In this document: positions 17,665 through 27,465 of the stretch, one piece after another
Layout of the letters: each line of letters starts with the position of its first letter
Position numbering within the stretch: position 1 is the first letter of the stretch
Source: Asticcacaulis sp. EMRT-3
Lineage (GTDB): Bacteria > Pseudomonadota > Alphaproteobacteria > Caulobacterales > Caulobacteraceae
Direction of reading: 5' to 3'
Length of the DNA: 64,000 nt
Assembly (NCBI RefSeq): GCF_030027245.1
Contig: NZ_JASERT010000002.1
Location: 62,001-126,000 of the forward strand
Notes under the pieces: model-generated
What the model was told of the DNA's origin: nothing
The model's input: the letters and a program-made list of their open reading frames with translations, nothing else
Databases searched by the model: none
Translations under genes and position numbers: made by a program

Positions 17665-18642
17665 TCATTGCGGCATCTCGACATGACCGCCGAAGCCGTA
17701 ACGCATGGCCGATAACAGCTTGTCGCCGAAGGTCGATTCGACGCGCGAGCGATAGCGGGCATACAGGGCCGACGACAGGACATAGGCGGGTACGGCCTCT
17801 TCCATCGCCGCATCGATTGTCCAGCGGCCCTCGCCGCTGTCGGACACGTGGCCGCTATAGGCGTCGAGCGCCTGATCTTTGGCGAGGGCGCTGGCGCTTA
17901 AGTCGAGCAGCCACGAGCTGATCACGCTGCCGCGCCGCCACACCTCGGCCACGTCGGTCAGGTTGATGTCGAAGCGCTCGTCTTCGGGCAGCTTGTCGGA
18001 TTTCTTGCCCTTGAGGATGTCAAAACCCTCGGCATAGGCCTGCATCAGGCCGTATTCGATACCATTATGCACCATCTTGACGAAATGGCCCGCGCCCGCC
18101 GGGCCTGCGTGAATATAGCCCTGTTCGGCGCGGTGATCCTCGGCCTGACGGCCCTCGGTGCGCGGGATCGTGCCGATGCCCGGTGCCAGAGTTTTGAAAA
18201 TCGGATCGAGATGGCGCACAATCACATCCTCGCCGCCAATCATCATGCAATAGCCGCGCTCCAGCCCCCAGACACCGCCCGACGTGCCGACATCGACATA
18301 TTCAATGCCCTTTTCACGTAAGACTTTGGCGCGGCGAATATCGTCCTTGTAGAAGCTGTTGCCGCCATCGATGATGATGTCGCCGGCTTTGGACAGGGCG
18401 GCCAGCGTCTCTATCGTCTCTTCCGTCGGCGCACCGGCGGGCAGCATCGACCAGAAAATCGCCGGAGAGGCCAGCTTGGTGTGCATGTCCTCCAGACTGT
18501 CAGCGGCGATGGCCCCCTCGCCCGCCAGTTCGCTGACCGCGCCTGCGTCACGGTCAAACACCACGACCTCATGGCCATCCTTCATCAGGCGGCGCACAAT
18601 ATTGCCCCCCATGCGGCCGAGGCCGATCACACCCAGTTTCAT
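17665..18642 (-). CDS. gnd: 6-phosphogluconate dehydrogenase (decarboxylating), short GndA/YqeC type
   Basis: A 325-residue enzyme converting 6-phosphogluconate to ribulose-5-phosphate and CO2. The N-terminal Rossmann motif is [13 protein letters not shown]. The family signatures [28 protein letters not shown] and [18 protein letters not shown] carry the substrate and catalytic residues. Its length matches the short, often NAD-preferring class, not the 470-residue enzyme. The start overlaps the tal stop (ATGA). It is last in a tkt-tal-gnd operon and converges on tpsB with 57 bases between. Confidence 0.93.
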   Translation of the reverse strand: MKLGVIGLGRMGGNIVRRLMKDGHEVVVFDRDAGAVSELAGEGAIAADSLEDMHTKLASPAIFWSMLPAGAPTEETIETLAALSKAGDIIIDGGNSFYKDDIRRAKVLREKGIEYVDVGTSGGVWGLERGYCMMIGGEDVIVRHLDPIFKTLAPGIGTIPRTEGRQAEDHRAEQGYIHAGPAGAGHFVKMVHNGIEYGLMQAYAEGFDILKGKKSDKLPEDERFDINLTDVAEVWRRGSVISSWLLDLSASALAKDQALDAYSGHVSDSGEGRWTIDAAMEEAVPAYVLSSALYARYRSRVESTFGDKLLSAMRYGFGGHVEMPQ

Positions 18643-19763
18643 GCTGCCGAACTTCCCTTCAGATACGCTTTGCGTTTGTCGTTTAGCGCACCGAGCAGGG
18701 TATCGAAAGCCTCAGAAAAGCTTTTTACGCCGTCTGTCACCAGATTTGCCGTCACACCATCGAGATCAAGGCCCGCCTTAGCCGCCTTATCGATCACGGA
18801 TCGGGCGTCATCCATGTTCGCCGTCAGGGTCTGGGCCACCGTGCCGTGGTCGCGGAAGGCGTCCATCGTCTTTTGCGGCATGGTGTTGACCGTATCGGGG
18901 CCGATGAGCTGATCGACATACAGAACATCGCTGTAATCGGGATTTTTCGTGCCCGTCGAGGCCCAGAGCAGGCGCTGCGGCATGGCGTTTTTGGCCGCCA
19001 GCTCATGCCAGCGATCCGAAGCGATCAGGGTCTGGTAATGGGCATAGGCCAGTTTGGCATTGGCGATGGCCACCTTGCCCGCCAGCGCTTTGGCTTCGGG
19101 ATTATCCATTGCGGCAATCTTTTCATCGATCTGCGTGTCGATGCGGCTGACGAACATGCTGGCCACGCTGGCGATGCGGCTGACGCCCTGGCCCTTGGCG
19201 ACGCGCGCCTCCAGACCGGCCAGAAAGGCTTCGGCCACCGCCTGATAGGCGGCAAGGCTGAACAAAAGCGTCACATTGACATTGATGCCATCGGCGATCA
19301 GGCTTTGGATCGCCGGAACGCCCGCCTCGGTGCCCGGCACCTTGATCATCAGGTTCGGACGGTTGACCGCCGCCCACAGGCGGCGCGCCTCGGTGATGGT
19401 GCCTTCGGTATCGTGGGCCAGATAGGGCGACACCTCCAGGCTGACATAGCCATCCAGCCCTTTCAGGCGGTTATAGACAGGCCGCAGCATATCGGCGGCG
19501 GTCTGGATGTCCACAATGGCGAGATGCTCATAAATATCGATGGTTTTCAGACCTCTGTCACGCGCCAGCGCATCAAAGGCCTCGTCATAATTATGACCGT
19601 GACCCATCGCTTTTTCAAAGATCGACGGATTGGAGGTCACGCCCGACAGGCCATCCTCATCGATCAGCTTTTGAAAGCCGCCGCTTTTCAGAAAGCCGCG
19701 ATCCAGAAAATCGAGCCAGACGGCCTGACCGGCATCGGACAGATGTTGCAATCGGCTGGTCAT
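18639..19763 (-). CDS. tal: Transaldolase
   Basis: A 374-residue class I aldolase of the pentose phosphate pathway. The Schiff-base lysine is in [18 protein letters not shown], and [14 protein letters not shown] and [17 protein letters not shown] are transaldolase signatures. The length fits the longer bacterial transaldolases (about 370 residues) found next to transketolase. The gene follows tkt with essentially no gap and overlaps gnd by four bases, so the three are probably co-translated. Confidence 0.94.
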   Translation of the reverse strand: MTSRLQHLSDAGQAVWLDFLDRGFLKSGGFQKLIDEDGLSGVTSNPSIFEKAMGHGHNYDEAFDALARDRGLKTIDIYEHLAIVDIQTAADMLRPVYNRLKGLDGYVSLEVSPYLAHDTEGTITEARRLWAAVNRPNLMIKVPGTEAGVPAIQSLIADGINVNVTLLFSLAAYQAVAEAFLAGLEARVAKGQGVSRIASVASMFVSRIDTQIDEKIAAMDNPEAKALAGKVAIANAKLAYAHYQTLIASDRWHELAAKNAMPQRLLWASTGTKNPDYSDVLYVDQLIGPDTVNTMPQKTMDAFRDHGTVAQTLTANMDDARSVIDKAAKAGLDLDGVTANLVTDGVKSFSEAFDTLLGALNDKRKAYLKGSSAA

Positions 19764-19764
19764 T

Positions 19765-21846
19765 TTATATCTCCAACTTGGGTTGTATTCTGGCCATCAT
19801 ATCGCGCGCCGCCGCGCAGACATGATCGACCGTAAAACCAAACTTCGTCTGAAGTCTGGCCAGCGGCGCCGAAGCGCCGAATGTGCTCATGGTAACGGTG
19901 TCGCCATCCATCCCGACATAGCGATCCCAGCCCAGACTGCCCGCCTGCTCGATGGCCAGCCGCGCCCTGACCTTGCGCGGCAGAACCTGTTCGCGGTAAT
20001 CGGGACTTTGCGCCTCGAACACCGACCAGGACGGCATGGAAACGACGCGCGAGCGAAGGCCTTCAGCCGTCAGTTGTTCATGGGCAGCAATGGCCAGCGA
20101 CACCTCGCTGCCCGTGGCCATCAGGATCAGGTCGGGATCGTCAGAGCCGCCCAAGATGTAGGCACCCTTACGCGCACCCGAAGCCGGGGCATATTGCGTG
20201 CGGTCGATGGTCGGCAGGTTCTGGCGCGAAAAGATCAGGCAGCTTGGCCGGTTGCTCTGCTCCAGCGCCATGCGCCATGCCTCGGCGGCTTCATTGGCGT
20301 CGCCGGGACGGATCACATTCAGGCCGGGAATGGCGCGCAAGGCCGCCAGATGCTCGACCGGCTGATGGGTGGGGCCGTCTTCGCCGACCCCGATGGAGTC
20401 ATGCGTGAAGACAAAGACGACCGGCAGTTCCATGATGGCGGCCAGCCGGATCGGCGGGCGCATATAGTCGCTGAACACTAAAAACGTGGCGGTGAACGGG
20501 CGCAGATAACAGAGCGCCATGCCATTGGCGATGGCCCCCATCGCGTGCTCACGAATGCCAAAATGCATATTGCTGCCGCCGGGCGTGGCGGCTTCCATCG
20601 TGCCCGCCCCGTCATATTTCAGGTGGGTCTTGGTGGACGGGGCCAGATCGGCTGCGCCGCCGATCAGGGCGGGAATGCGCGCCGCCACCGCATTGAGCAC
20701 GTCACCGCCTGCGTTGCGCGAAGCCATGCCCTTGGCGTCGGCTGGGAAGACCGGAATATCGGCGTCCCAGCCATCGGGCAGCTTGCCAGAACGCATCCGC
20801 TCCAGGGTTTGCGCCTTATCGGGTTGGTCGGCCTGATAAGCCTGCCACGCCGCGTCCCAGTCGGCCACCCGCGGGCGGGTACGGTCGAGCATCGCCTGAC
20901 GGAAATGGTCTTTGACACCGTCGGGCACCAGAAACTCGGCATCTTCCGGCCAGCCATAGACCTTTTTGGTGGCGCGGATGACATCCTCGCCCATCGCGTC
21001 GCTGTGCGCCTTGGAGGTGCCGGCGATCGGCGATCCCCAGCCGATGACACTGGTAACGATGATCAGGGTCGGACTGTCCTGATTGGCGCGAAAAGCCGCA
21101 AAAGCGCGCGCCACCGCCCCGGTATCATTGGCATCACTGACATGGATCACCGTCCAGCCATAGGCCTCAAAGCGCTTGCCGACATCTTCGCTGAAGGCCA
21201 GAGGCGTGCCGCCTTCGATGGTGATGTGGTTATTGTCATAGATCCAGCACAGATTGGAGAGCTTCTGATGACCGGCCAGTGACGCCGCCTCGCTGGCCAC
21301 GCCCTCCATCATGTCGCCATCGCTGCACAATGTATAGACATCGTAATCGAACAGGGTGGCCCTGGGCGTATTGAAATGCTGGCCCAGCCAGCGTCCGGCC
21401 AGCGCCATGCCGACACTGTTGCCGCAGCCCTGACCCAGCGGCCCGGTCGTCGTCTCCACGCCCGTCGTCATGCGGTATTCGGGATGGCCGGGGGTCTTGG
21501 AATCGAGCTGACGGAACTGCTTGATGTCGTCCAGGCTGACGGCAGGCTGGCCGGTCGGCTGACCGTCAGCATCGATTTCGCGCACGCCCGACAGATGCAA
21601 AAGCGAATAAAGCAGGATCGAGGCATGGCCGACCGACAGCACAAACCGGTCGCGGTTAGGCCAGTCGGGCCGGTCAGGATCATAGCGCAGGAAACGGCTC
21701 CACAGCGTATAGGCTACCGGTGCCAGCGCCATCGGCGTACCGGGATGGCCCGATTCCGCCTTCTGCACGGCGTCCATCGCCAGGGTGCGGATCGTGTTGA
21801 TCGTCAGTGTATCGACTGACGGCTGGCCATTTTCCTCAAAACTCAT
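19765..21846 (-). CDS. tkt: Transketolase
   Basis: A thiamine-diphosphate enzyme of 693 residues that transfers two-carbon units in the pentose phosphate pathway. Motifs in order: SGHPGTPMALAP, the ThDP/Mg site GDGDMMEG-like (CSDGDMMEGVASEAASLAG), IYDNNHITIEG, HFGIREHAMGAI, and VFTHDSIGVGEDGPTHQPVEHLA in the pyrimidine domain. ATG 21846 is chosen because GAGG sits nine bases before it. The in-frame ATG at 21855 has that GAGG immediately adjacent. First gene of tkt-tal-gnd. The operon can take pentoses from arabinan and xylan breakdown into glycolysis. Confidence 0.95.
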   Translation of the reverse strand: MSFEENGQPSVDTLTINTIRTLAMDAVQKAESGHPGTPMALAPVAYTLWSRFLRYDPDRPDWPNRDRFVLSVGHASILLYSLLHLSGVREIDADGQPTGQPAVSLDDIKQFRQLDSKTPGHPEYRMTTGVETTTGPLGQGCGNSVGMALAGRWLGQHFNTPRATLFDYDVYTLCSDGDMMEGVASEAASLAGHQKLSNLCWIYDNNHITIEGGTPLAFSEDVGKRFEAYGWTVIHVSDANDTGAVARAFAAFRANQDSPTLIIVTSVIGWGSPIAGTSKAHSDAMGEDVIRATKKVYGWPEDAEFLVPDGVKDHFRQAMLDRTRPRVADWDAAWQAYQADQPDKAQTLERMRSGKLPDGWDADIPVFPADAKGMASRNAGGDVLNAVAARIPALIGGAADLAPSTKTHLKYDGAGTMEAATPGGSNMHFGIREHAMGAIANGMALCYLRPFTATFLVFSDYMRPPIRLAAIMELPVVFVFTHDSIGVGEDGPTHQPVEHLAALRAIPGLNVIRPGDANEAAEAWRMALEQSNRPSCLIFSRQNLPTIDRTQYAPASGARKGAYILGGSDDPDLILMATGSEVSLAIAAHEQLTAEGLRSRVVSMPSWSVFEAQSPDYREQVLPRKVRARLAIEQAGSLGWDRYVGMDGDTVTMSTFGASAPLARLQTKFGFTVDHVCAAARDMMARIQPKLEI

Positions 21847-22027
21847 AGGAAGCATCCTCGGCTGAAGTGGGCTTTAGAGCGTTTCCCCAAAAGCGCTTTA
21901 TGGCGCGGTTCGAGCCGGGGAGAAGCCATTACCGGATGTCCGTCTGGCGGGACGTATGACGCGCCAGATGACGAGCCAGATAACCGCGCTGATCTTTTAT
22001 CCGCCTTACCGTATAAAGAAACCATAC

Positions 22028-22062
22028 AAAAAACCCCACAGCGACAAGGCCGTGGGGCTTTT
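22028..22062 (-). terminator. Intrinsic terminator after the TonB-dependent receptor gene
   Basis: On the minus strand, CCCCAC (22057-22052) pairs with GTGGGG (22039-22034) and is followed by TTTTTTG. It lies about 20 bases beyond the stop of the receptor gene at 22083. The remaining bases up to tkt (21856-22028) show nothing recognisable. Confidence 0.8.
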
Positions 22063-22082
22063 ACACATAGGGATCGCTCGGC

Positions 22083-24494
22083 TTAGAATTCGCCGCCGCC
22101 GCCGCCATAACCACCGCCACCGCCTTCGTGGCCGCCATAGCCGCCGCGTCCGCCCGGACGAGGGCCTCGGTCGTCATCGGGTCGGGCTTGCGGCACCGCC
22201 CCGAACGTATAGCGCAGGCTCATCATGAAGGCGGCACCGTAATCGAAGTTTTCGCTCACACTCTGCACGGTGCTGGTATCGGTGACGCTGCGCGAACCCT
22301 GACCTTTCAGCACGTCGCGGGCGCTGAAATTCAGCATCAGCTTATTGGGTATGATCTGGCGCTGATAGGACAGGTTGAGGCTGGTCGTGCCTGTGCGATA
22401 GCCCTGCGACAACAATTGCTTGCCGCGATAATTGAGCCGGATCATATAGGCGTTGAGCCGGTCGGGTGCCCAGCGCGCGAACAGATTGGCCGACGAATTG
22501 CCGCTTTCGCGGTGGGTCGGCAAATGGGTCACATAGTCGGTGGCGTCCTGCACGGAATAGCCGAGAACACCATTCAAACCCAGGCGTAGTGTTCGGTTGA
22601 ATATATTGTCGTTGAGCGAAAATTGCAGCCCCATGCTCTTGAGCGAGCCGTCATTGATGCTGGTGGTCAAAAGCACATCCGACTGGCCGTTCACAAAGGT
22701 GCTGGCGCGCGAGAAATTATCGCGCGTCGTCTTGTAAAACAGGCTGGCCGAAGAATTGAGCGCCTGCTTGTCGTGGTTGAAGGTCAGTTCGTAATTCTCA
22801 ACCTGTTCGGGCTGGAGGTAGGGATTGCCCGAACTGACATTCTGGGCGTCGCCATAGCTTAAGAACGGGTTGAGCAGGTTTGCACCGGGGCGCACGATCT
22901 TGTGGCTGTAGCTCAGGCGCAGCAGGTCGGCGTCGCTGATCGTATAGGTGGCGAAGACGCTGGGGCTCCAGGTGACATAATCGACCGTCGCCTGAATATT
23001 GGAGGTGACCTGATTCAGTTCCTCATGCAGTTTTTCGGCGCGCAGACCGCCCTGAATGCCGAACTTGCCCCAGGTTTTCTGATAGATGAAATAGGCGGCG
23101 CTGATCGTCTGATCAACATTGAACTGGTTGGTATAGGTCGGGTTGGCCAGTTCCGCCGCGCCATCGGCATGATTATAGGAACGGTAATTATAGGTGTCGG
23201 ATACCGTGTGCTGGATGTCCCAGCCGGTCTGAATCTGCTGGTTGTCCTTCAGGGGCTTCGTCCAGTCGCCACTGAAATCGTCGATGACGTTTTTGGTGTT
23301 GTTGCGGCGGGCGTATAGCGAATCGGGCGTCACCGGATAATGATAGATCTGGCGATAATCATTATCGTTTTTCGAATTTGTCTCGCTATGGCCGAGCTGT
23401 ATCTTGAAATCGTCGTCGGGTGAATCCTTGCCGCGATGATCATAGGTCAGTTTCGCGCCGCTGTCGTCCGAAGGGCCATCGGCCGAACCGATCTGGGCAT
23501 AGTCCGACACCGGATTACCGGTTGTATCGAAATTGGCATATTCGCTGGCATTATAGCCCGAACGCTTGCGCTGCGAATAGTTCAGCTCGCCGGTCAGGCT
23601 GTCATAATCGCTCATGTCGTATTCGGCGGTCAGATTGGCCGACAGATTATCGGTGCGCGTATTCGACACATTATCCTGCGTGCTGTCGCGGGTTTCACCG
23701 GTCACCGGATCGATGCGCTGGCGATCACTGTGCGAGCCGTTCTTGCGCGTATCGCTGCGCAGATTGAGACTGCCATTCAGCGTCAGCTTGCCGATGCTCT
23801 TGCCAGAGCGGATGCCGAAGCCATAGCGGCCCTCATCGCCCACCGTCACATTCATTGAGGTTTTCGGCTTGATATGACGGCCCTTTTTCAGCACGATATT
23901 GATGATGCCGCCGCCCGTATCGGCGCCGAAGGCCGCCGACGGATTGGTCATCACCTCGATGGAATCGATGTCGTCCGCCGACATGGTTTGCAATTGCGGG
24001 CCGCGATTATCGCCCTGCATCTGGGCGCTCGGCTTACCATTGACATAGACCTGCACATTGGAATCGCCGCGCAGCGATACCGTGCCGTCGGGATCGACCG
24101 TAACGGCGGGAATATTGTTCATCACATCCGCCGCGCTGCCCGTGGCGGCGTCAGGGTCTTGCGTTACGTCATAGACATCGCGGTCGGGCTTGTGCTGCAC
24201 TTCCGGCTTGGCAGCGGTCACGGTGACGGTGGTAATGGCACCGCTGTCATCGCCACCGGACGGGGTGGTGCCGCCCGCAGGTGTCTGGCTCTGGGTCTGG
24301 GTCTGGGCCGGGCTCTGGCTCTGGGTTTGAGTCTGGCTCTGGGCCGGCTTTGCCGGTGCAGGCTTCGCCGGCGCAGTTTGGGCCTGAGCGGGCAAGGCAA
24401 GCGGCGCGGCCATCAGGGCCAGGGCGATCACGCTCAGGCTGGTCTGCTGTCGTCGGGACAAGGGGCGAAGCGAGGGCAAAAAAATCTGTGTCAT
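22083..24494 (-). CDS. TonB-dependent outer-membrane receptor (beta-barrel family 3) with Gln/Thr linker and Gly-rich tail
   Basis: An 803-residue outer-membrane protein. A signal peptide ends near AQAQ. A low-complexity Q/T/S/P segment follows (residues about 42-75). The plug domain is next (VMNNIPAVTVDPDGTVSLRGDSNVQVYVNGKPSA... IEVMTNPSAAFGADTGGGIINIVLKK). The barrel follows. Barrel similarity ends near RYTFGAVPQ, after which about 33 residues are almost only G, R, D and Y, ending in EF. The adjacent divergent GH106 gene suggests uptake of a rhamnose-rich oligosaccharide. That substrate is inferred from context only. Confidence 0.88.
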   Translation of the reverse strand: MTQIFLPSLRPLSRRQQTSLSVIALALMAAPLALPAQAQTAPAKPAPAKPAQSQTQTQSQSPAQTQTQSQTPAGGTTPSGGDDSGAITTVTVTAAKPEVQHKPDRDVYDVTQDPDAATGSAADVMNNIPAVTVDPDGTVSLRGDSNVQVYVNGKPSAQMQGDNRGPQLQTMSADDIDSIEVMTNPSAAFGADTGGGIINIVLKKGRHIKPKTSMNVTVGDEGRYGFGIRSGKSIGKLTLNGSLNLRSDTRKNGSHSDRQRIDPVTGETRDSTQDNVSNTRTDNLSANLTAEYDMSDYDSLTGELNYSQRKRSGYNASEYANFDTTGNPVSDYAQIGSADGPSDDSGAKLTYDHRGKDSPDDDFKIQLGHSETNSKNDNDYRQIYHYPVTPDSLYARRNNTKNVIDDFSGDWTKPLKDNQQIQTGWDIQHTVSDTYNYRSYNHADGAAELANPTYTNQFNVDQTISAAYFIYQKTWGKFGIQGGLRAEKLHEELNQVTSNIQATVDYVTWSPSVFATYTISDADLLRLSYSHKIVRPGANLLNPFLSYGDAQNVSSGNPYLQPEQVENYELTFNHDKQALNSSASLFYKTTRDNFSRASTFVNGQSDVLLTTSINDGSLKSMGLQFSLNDNIFNRTLRLGLNGVLGYSVQDATDYVTHLPTHRESGNSSANLFARWAPDRLNAYMIRLNYRGKQLLSQGYRTGTTSLNLSYQRQIIPNKLMLNFSARDVLKGQGSRSVTDTSTVQSVSENFDYGAAFMMSLRYTFGAVPQARPDDDRGPRPGGRGGYGGHEGGGGGYGGGGGEF

Positions 24495-24744
24495 GGCCTG
24501 TCTGTGCTGAACGTTTTTATGATTGCATTTGCTCTTTTACGCATGGCCGCCCTGAATCCGTTCCCTTTGCGCCACAATTTATGTGATTTTTTCATCGTGC
24601 GGATTTTATGACACTTTTTGACGTTTTTTCAGGTCGGGAATGATCATTTTGGCGCTTGCAAACGGCGCTGATCCGGCATTAGGCTTGAACAAAGATGGCC
24701 ATACATGACATATTATGATCAATAATGAAAGCTGAGGATGCGCC

Positions 24745-27399
24745 ATGAAATTGCCCGCGAGTTTGGCCGCAAGCCTGAACACATGGCTGTGCGCCGCCGC
24801 CTGCGCTGTTGTGGCCACGGGCGCACAGGCTTCGACTCTGGCTTCGCCTCTGGCCTCGCCTCTGGCCGAAGGTTTTATCCATCCGCCCGCCGAAGCGCGC
24901 CCTCTCGTGCGCTGGTGGTGGTTCGGCCCCGCCGTCGAACCGGGCGAACTGAAGCGCGAAATCACCGCCATGCGGGCGGGCGGTTTCGGCGGTTTCGAGA
25001 TCCAGCCCGTCTATCCGCTGGCGCTCGATGATCCGGCCAAAAACATCCGCAACCTGCCCTATCTGTCCAGCGACTTCCTGAAGGATGTCCGTTTCGCCAA
25101 CAGCGAGGGCCGCGCCGAAGGTTTGCGCGTCTCGATCACGCTCGGTTCGGGCTGGCCCTATGGTGGCCCGCATATCACGCCCGAACAGGCTTCGGCACAG
25201 ATTAAGCTGCTCAAGCTGGCGGCCCCCATAGGCGGCGGCGCGGTCACTCTGTCCGAACTGCGGCCCGGCGAACACCGGATCGCCGCCTTTGTCGGTCACG
25301 ACCCGCAAAGCGCCCAGCCGGTCGATCTGGCCGCCTTGCCCAAACTGGCAGACGGCGACACGTTTTATCTGTTCGTGCAAACCCCGACCGGCCAGCAGGT
25401 CAAGCGCGCCGCTGTCGGGGCCGAGGGGCTGGTGCTCGACCATATGGATAAGGCGGCGGTCGCGCATCATCTTGATGTGGTGGCCGATCCCCTGATCAGG
25501 GCGTTCGGCGATCAGCCGCCGTGGTCGGTGTTCAGCGACAGTCTTGAAGTCTATGGCGCCGACTGGACCGATGACATGCTGGCGCAGTTTCAGAAACGGC
25601 GCGGCTATGATCTGAAACCGCATCTGTTCGATCTGTTTTACGACACACCCAGCAGCGCCGCCGTGCGCCACGACTGGGGTCAGACCATGACGGAACTGGT
25701 CGATGAGCGCTATCTGACGCCGATCACCGACTGGGCCCACGTCCACAACACCCTGTTCCGCGCCCAGGTCTATGGCGTGCCGCCGGTCAGTCTGTCGTCG
25801 AATCGCTTCGTCGATCTGCCCGAAGGCGAAGGCCCGCACTGGCGACAGTTTTCGACGGCGCGCTGGGCCAGTTCGGCCAACCACATCTATGGCCGCCCGG
25901 TCACTTCGGCGGAAAGCTGGACATGGCTGCACACCACGCCATTTCGCGCCACGCCGCTCGACATCAAGGCCGAGGCCGACACCCTGATGCTGGAAGGGAT
26001 CAACCAGTTCGTGGCGCATGGCTGGCCCTATACGCCGCCGAAAGTGGCCGATCCGGGCTGGTCGTTTTACGCCGCCGCCGTCTTCAACGATCATAATCCG
26101 TGGTGGGGCGTCATGCCCGATGTCACTGCCTATCTGACGCGGATGAGCTGGCTGCTGCGTCAGGGCGATAATGTCGCCGATGTGGCGCTGTTCCTGCCCG
26201 AAGACGACGCCCTGGCCGCCATCACGCCGGGAAAAGCCACGATCAACGGCCAGATGGACAGATGGATTACGCCGCAACTGACCGCCTCCCTGCTCGATGC
26301 CGGTTATAATTTCGACTATGTGGACGCGGCTTCGATCGCCGCCAAAGGTGTGAGCCACAAGATCCTCATCCTGCCCGATGTAGCGCGGCTCGACCCCGAA
26401 ACGGATGCGCGCCTGCGTGATTTCGTGGCGCACGGCGGCCATATCATCGCGCTGGGCCGCCTGCCTGATAGTGGCACGGGGCTGATGAACGCGGCCACCG
26501 ACGCCGCCACCACGCGCGCCACCGCCGCCACGCTTTTCCCGGCGGGGCCGACAGCTTTAAGCGGCCTGCCCGCTGCGCTGCGGGCGCTTAACCCGCCCGA
26601 TGTGGCCGGATTGCCGCCTGGCGTCGGCTTTGTCCACCGCCATATGGCCAGCGGGGACATCTATTTCATCGCCAACACCACCAATGCGCCGATCACAGCC
26701 CGGCCCGTTTTCCGCGATCAGCCCGACAAGGGTCAATGGTGGAACCCGGTCAGCGGACAAGCCCACCTGTGGACAGGTGGGGACGTGGCCCTCGCCCCCT
26801 ATGAATCGCGTGTCTTCGTATTTGGCGCCGCCGCCGATGCGCCGGTCGTGGCCGAGGCGGGTGCGTCCACCGATCTGCCGCTCACAACCGGCTGGCGCAT
26901 CGCCTTTGGCGGAGAAAAAGCCACGCCTCTGAACCATTTCGGCTCATGGGCCGATGATCCGACGCGCGCCCACTTTTCCGGCACGGTCACCTATAGCCGC
27001 CGCCTTGATCTGAGCTCCCGACAGGCCAGCGGGCATATCGTGCTCGATTTCGGGCCGGGCCAGCCAACAGCCCCACCCGCACATGCGATGGGCACCTCCG
27101 CCCGGCTCGATCCGCCGGTGCGCGAAGCCGCTGAAATTTTCGTCAATGGCAAGCGGGCTGGATCGGTCTGGGCCGCCCCCTTCGTCATCGACCTGACAGG
27201 CCTTGTCCATGCCGGTCAAAACCAACTGGAGGTGCGCGTCAGCAATACCGCCATCAATGAACTGTCGGGCCGTCCGCCCGCCGATTACAGCGCGCTCAAT
27301 GCCCGTTATGGCCAGCGCTTTTCGGTGCAGGGCATGAACCGGCTCAAGCCCCTGCCGTCCGGCATGATGACCGCGCCGCTTCTGGAGGTTTCACCTTAA
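24745..27399 (+). CDS. GH106 alpha-L-rhamnosidase
   Basis: An 884-residue exported enzyme. After a signal peptide, the GH106 start is recognisable: ARPLVRWWWFGPAV, GELKREITAMRAGGFGGFEIQPVYPL, SITLGSGWPYGGPHIT. The middle has the barrel segments WSVFSDSLEVYGADWT and SAESWTWLHTTPFRATP, and the C-terminus has beta-sandwich domains (EIFVNGKRAGSVWAAPFVIDLT). GH106 enzymes remove alpha-L-rhamnose from rhamnogalacturonan and related glycans. GAGG lies before the ATG. Two ATGATCA-type sites (24639, 24715) lie in the shared promoter with the divergent receptor gene. GH28 follows 66 bases downstream. Confidence 0.9.
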   Translation: MKLPASLAASLNTWLCAAACAVVATGAQASTLASPLASPLAEGFIHPPAEARPLVRWWWFGPAVEPGELKREITAMRAGGFGGFEIQPVYPLALDDPAKNIRNLPYLSSDFLKDVRFANSEGRAEGLRVSITLGSGWPYGGPHITPEQASAQIKLLKLAAPIGGGAVTLSELRPGEHRIAAFVGHDPQSAQPVDLAALPKLADGDTFYLFVQTPTGQQVKRAAVGAEGLVLDHMDKAAVAHHLDVVADPLIRAFGDQPPWSVFSDSLEVYGADWTDDMLAQFQKRRGYDLKPHLFDLFYDTPSSAAVRHDWGQTMTELVDERYLTPITDWAHVHNTLFRAQVYGVPPVSLSSNRFVDLPEGEGPHWRQFSTARWASSANHIYGRPVTSAESWTWLHTTPFRATPLDIKAEADTLMLEGINQFVAHGWPYTPPKVADPGWSFYAAAVFNDHNPWWGVMPDVTAYLTRMSWLLRQGDNVADVALFLPEDDALAAITPGKATINGQMDRWITPQLTASLLDAGYNFDYVDAASIAAKGVSHKILILPDVARLDPETDARLRDFVAHGGHIIALGRLPDSGTGLMNAATDAATTRATAATLFPAGPTALSGLPAALRALNPPDVAGLPPGVGFVHRHMASGDIYFIANTTNAPITARPVFRDQPDKGQWWNPVSGQAHLWTGGDVALAPYESRVFVFGAAADAPVVAEAGASTDLPLTTGWRIAFGGEKATPLNHFGSWADDPTRAHFSGTVTYSRRLDLSSRQASGHIVLDFGPGQPTAPPAHAMGTSARLDPPVREAAEIFVNGKRAGSVWAAPFVIDLTGLVHAGQNQLEVRVSNTAINELSGRPPADYSALNARYGQRFSVQGMNRLKPLPSGMMTAPLLEVSP

Positions 27400-27465
27400 T
27401 TGCAATAGATATATTCTCATAATATCAGATAATTATAAAAACTATCTCATGCAGGAAATGCCATC

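Noticed and set aside
24679..26442. 587-codon minus-strand open frame
   Set aside because: Antisense to GH106, which has a signal peptide and catalytic-domain motifs; composition is typical of a shadow frame.
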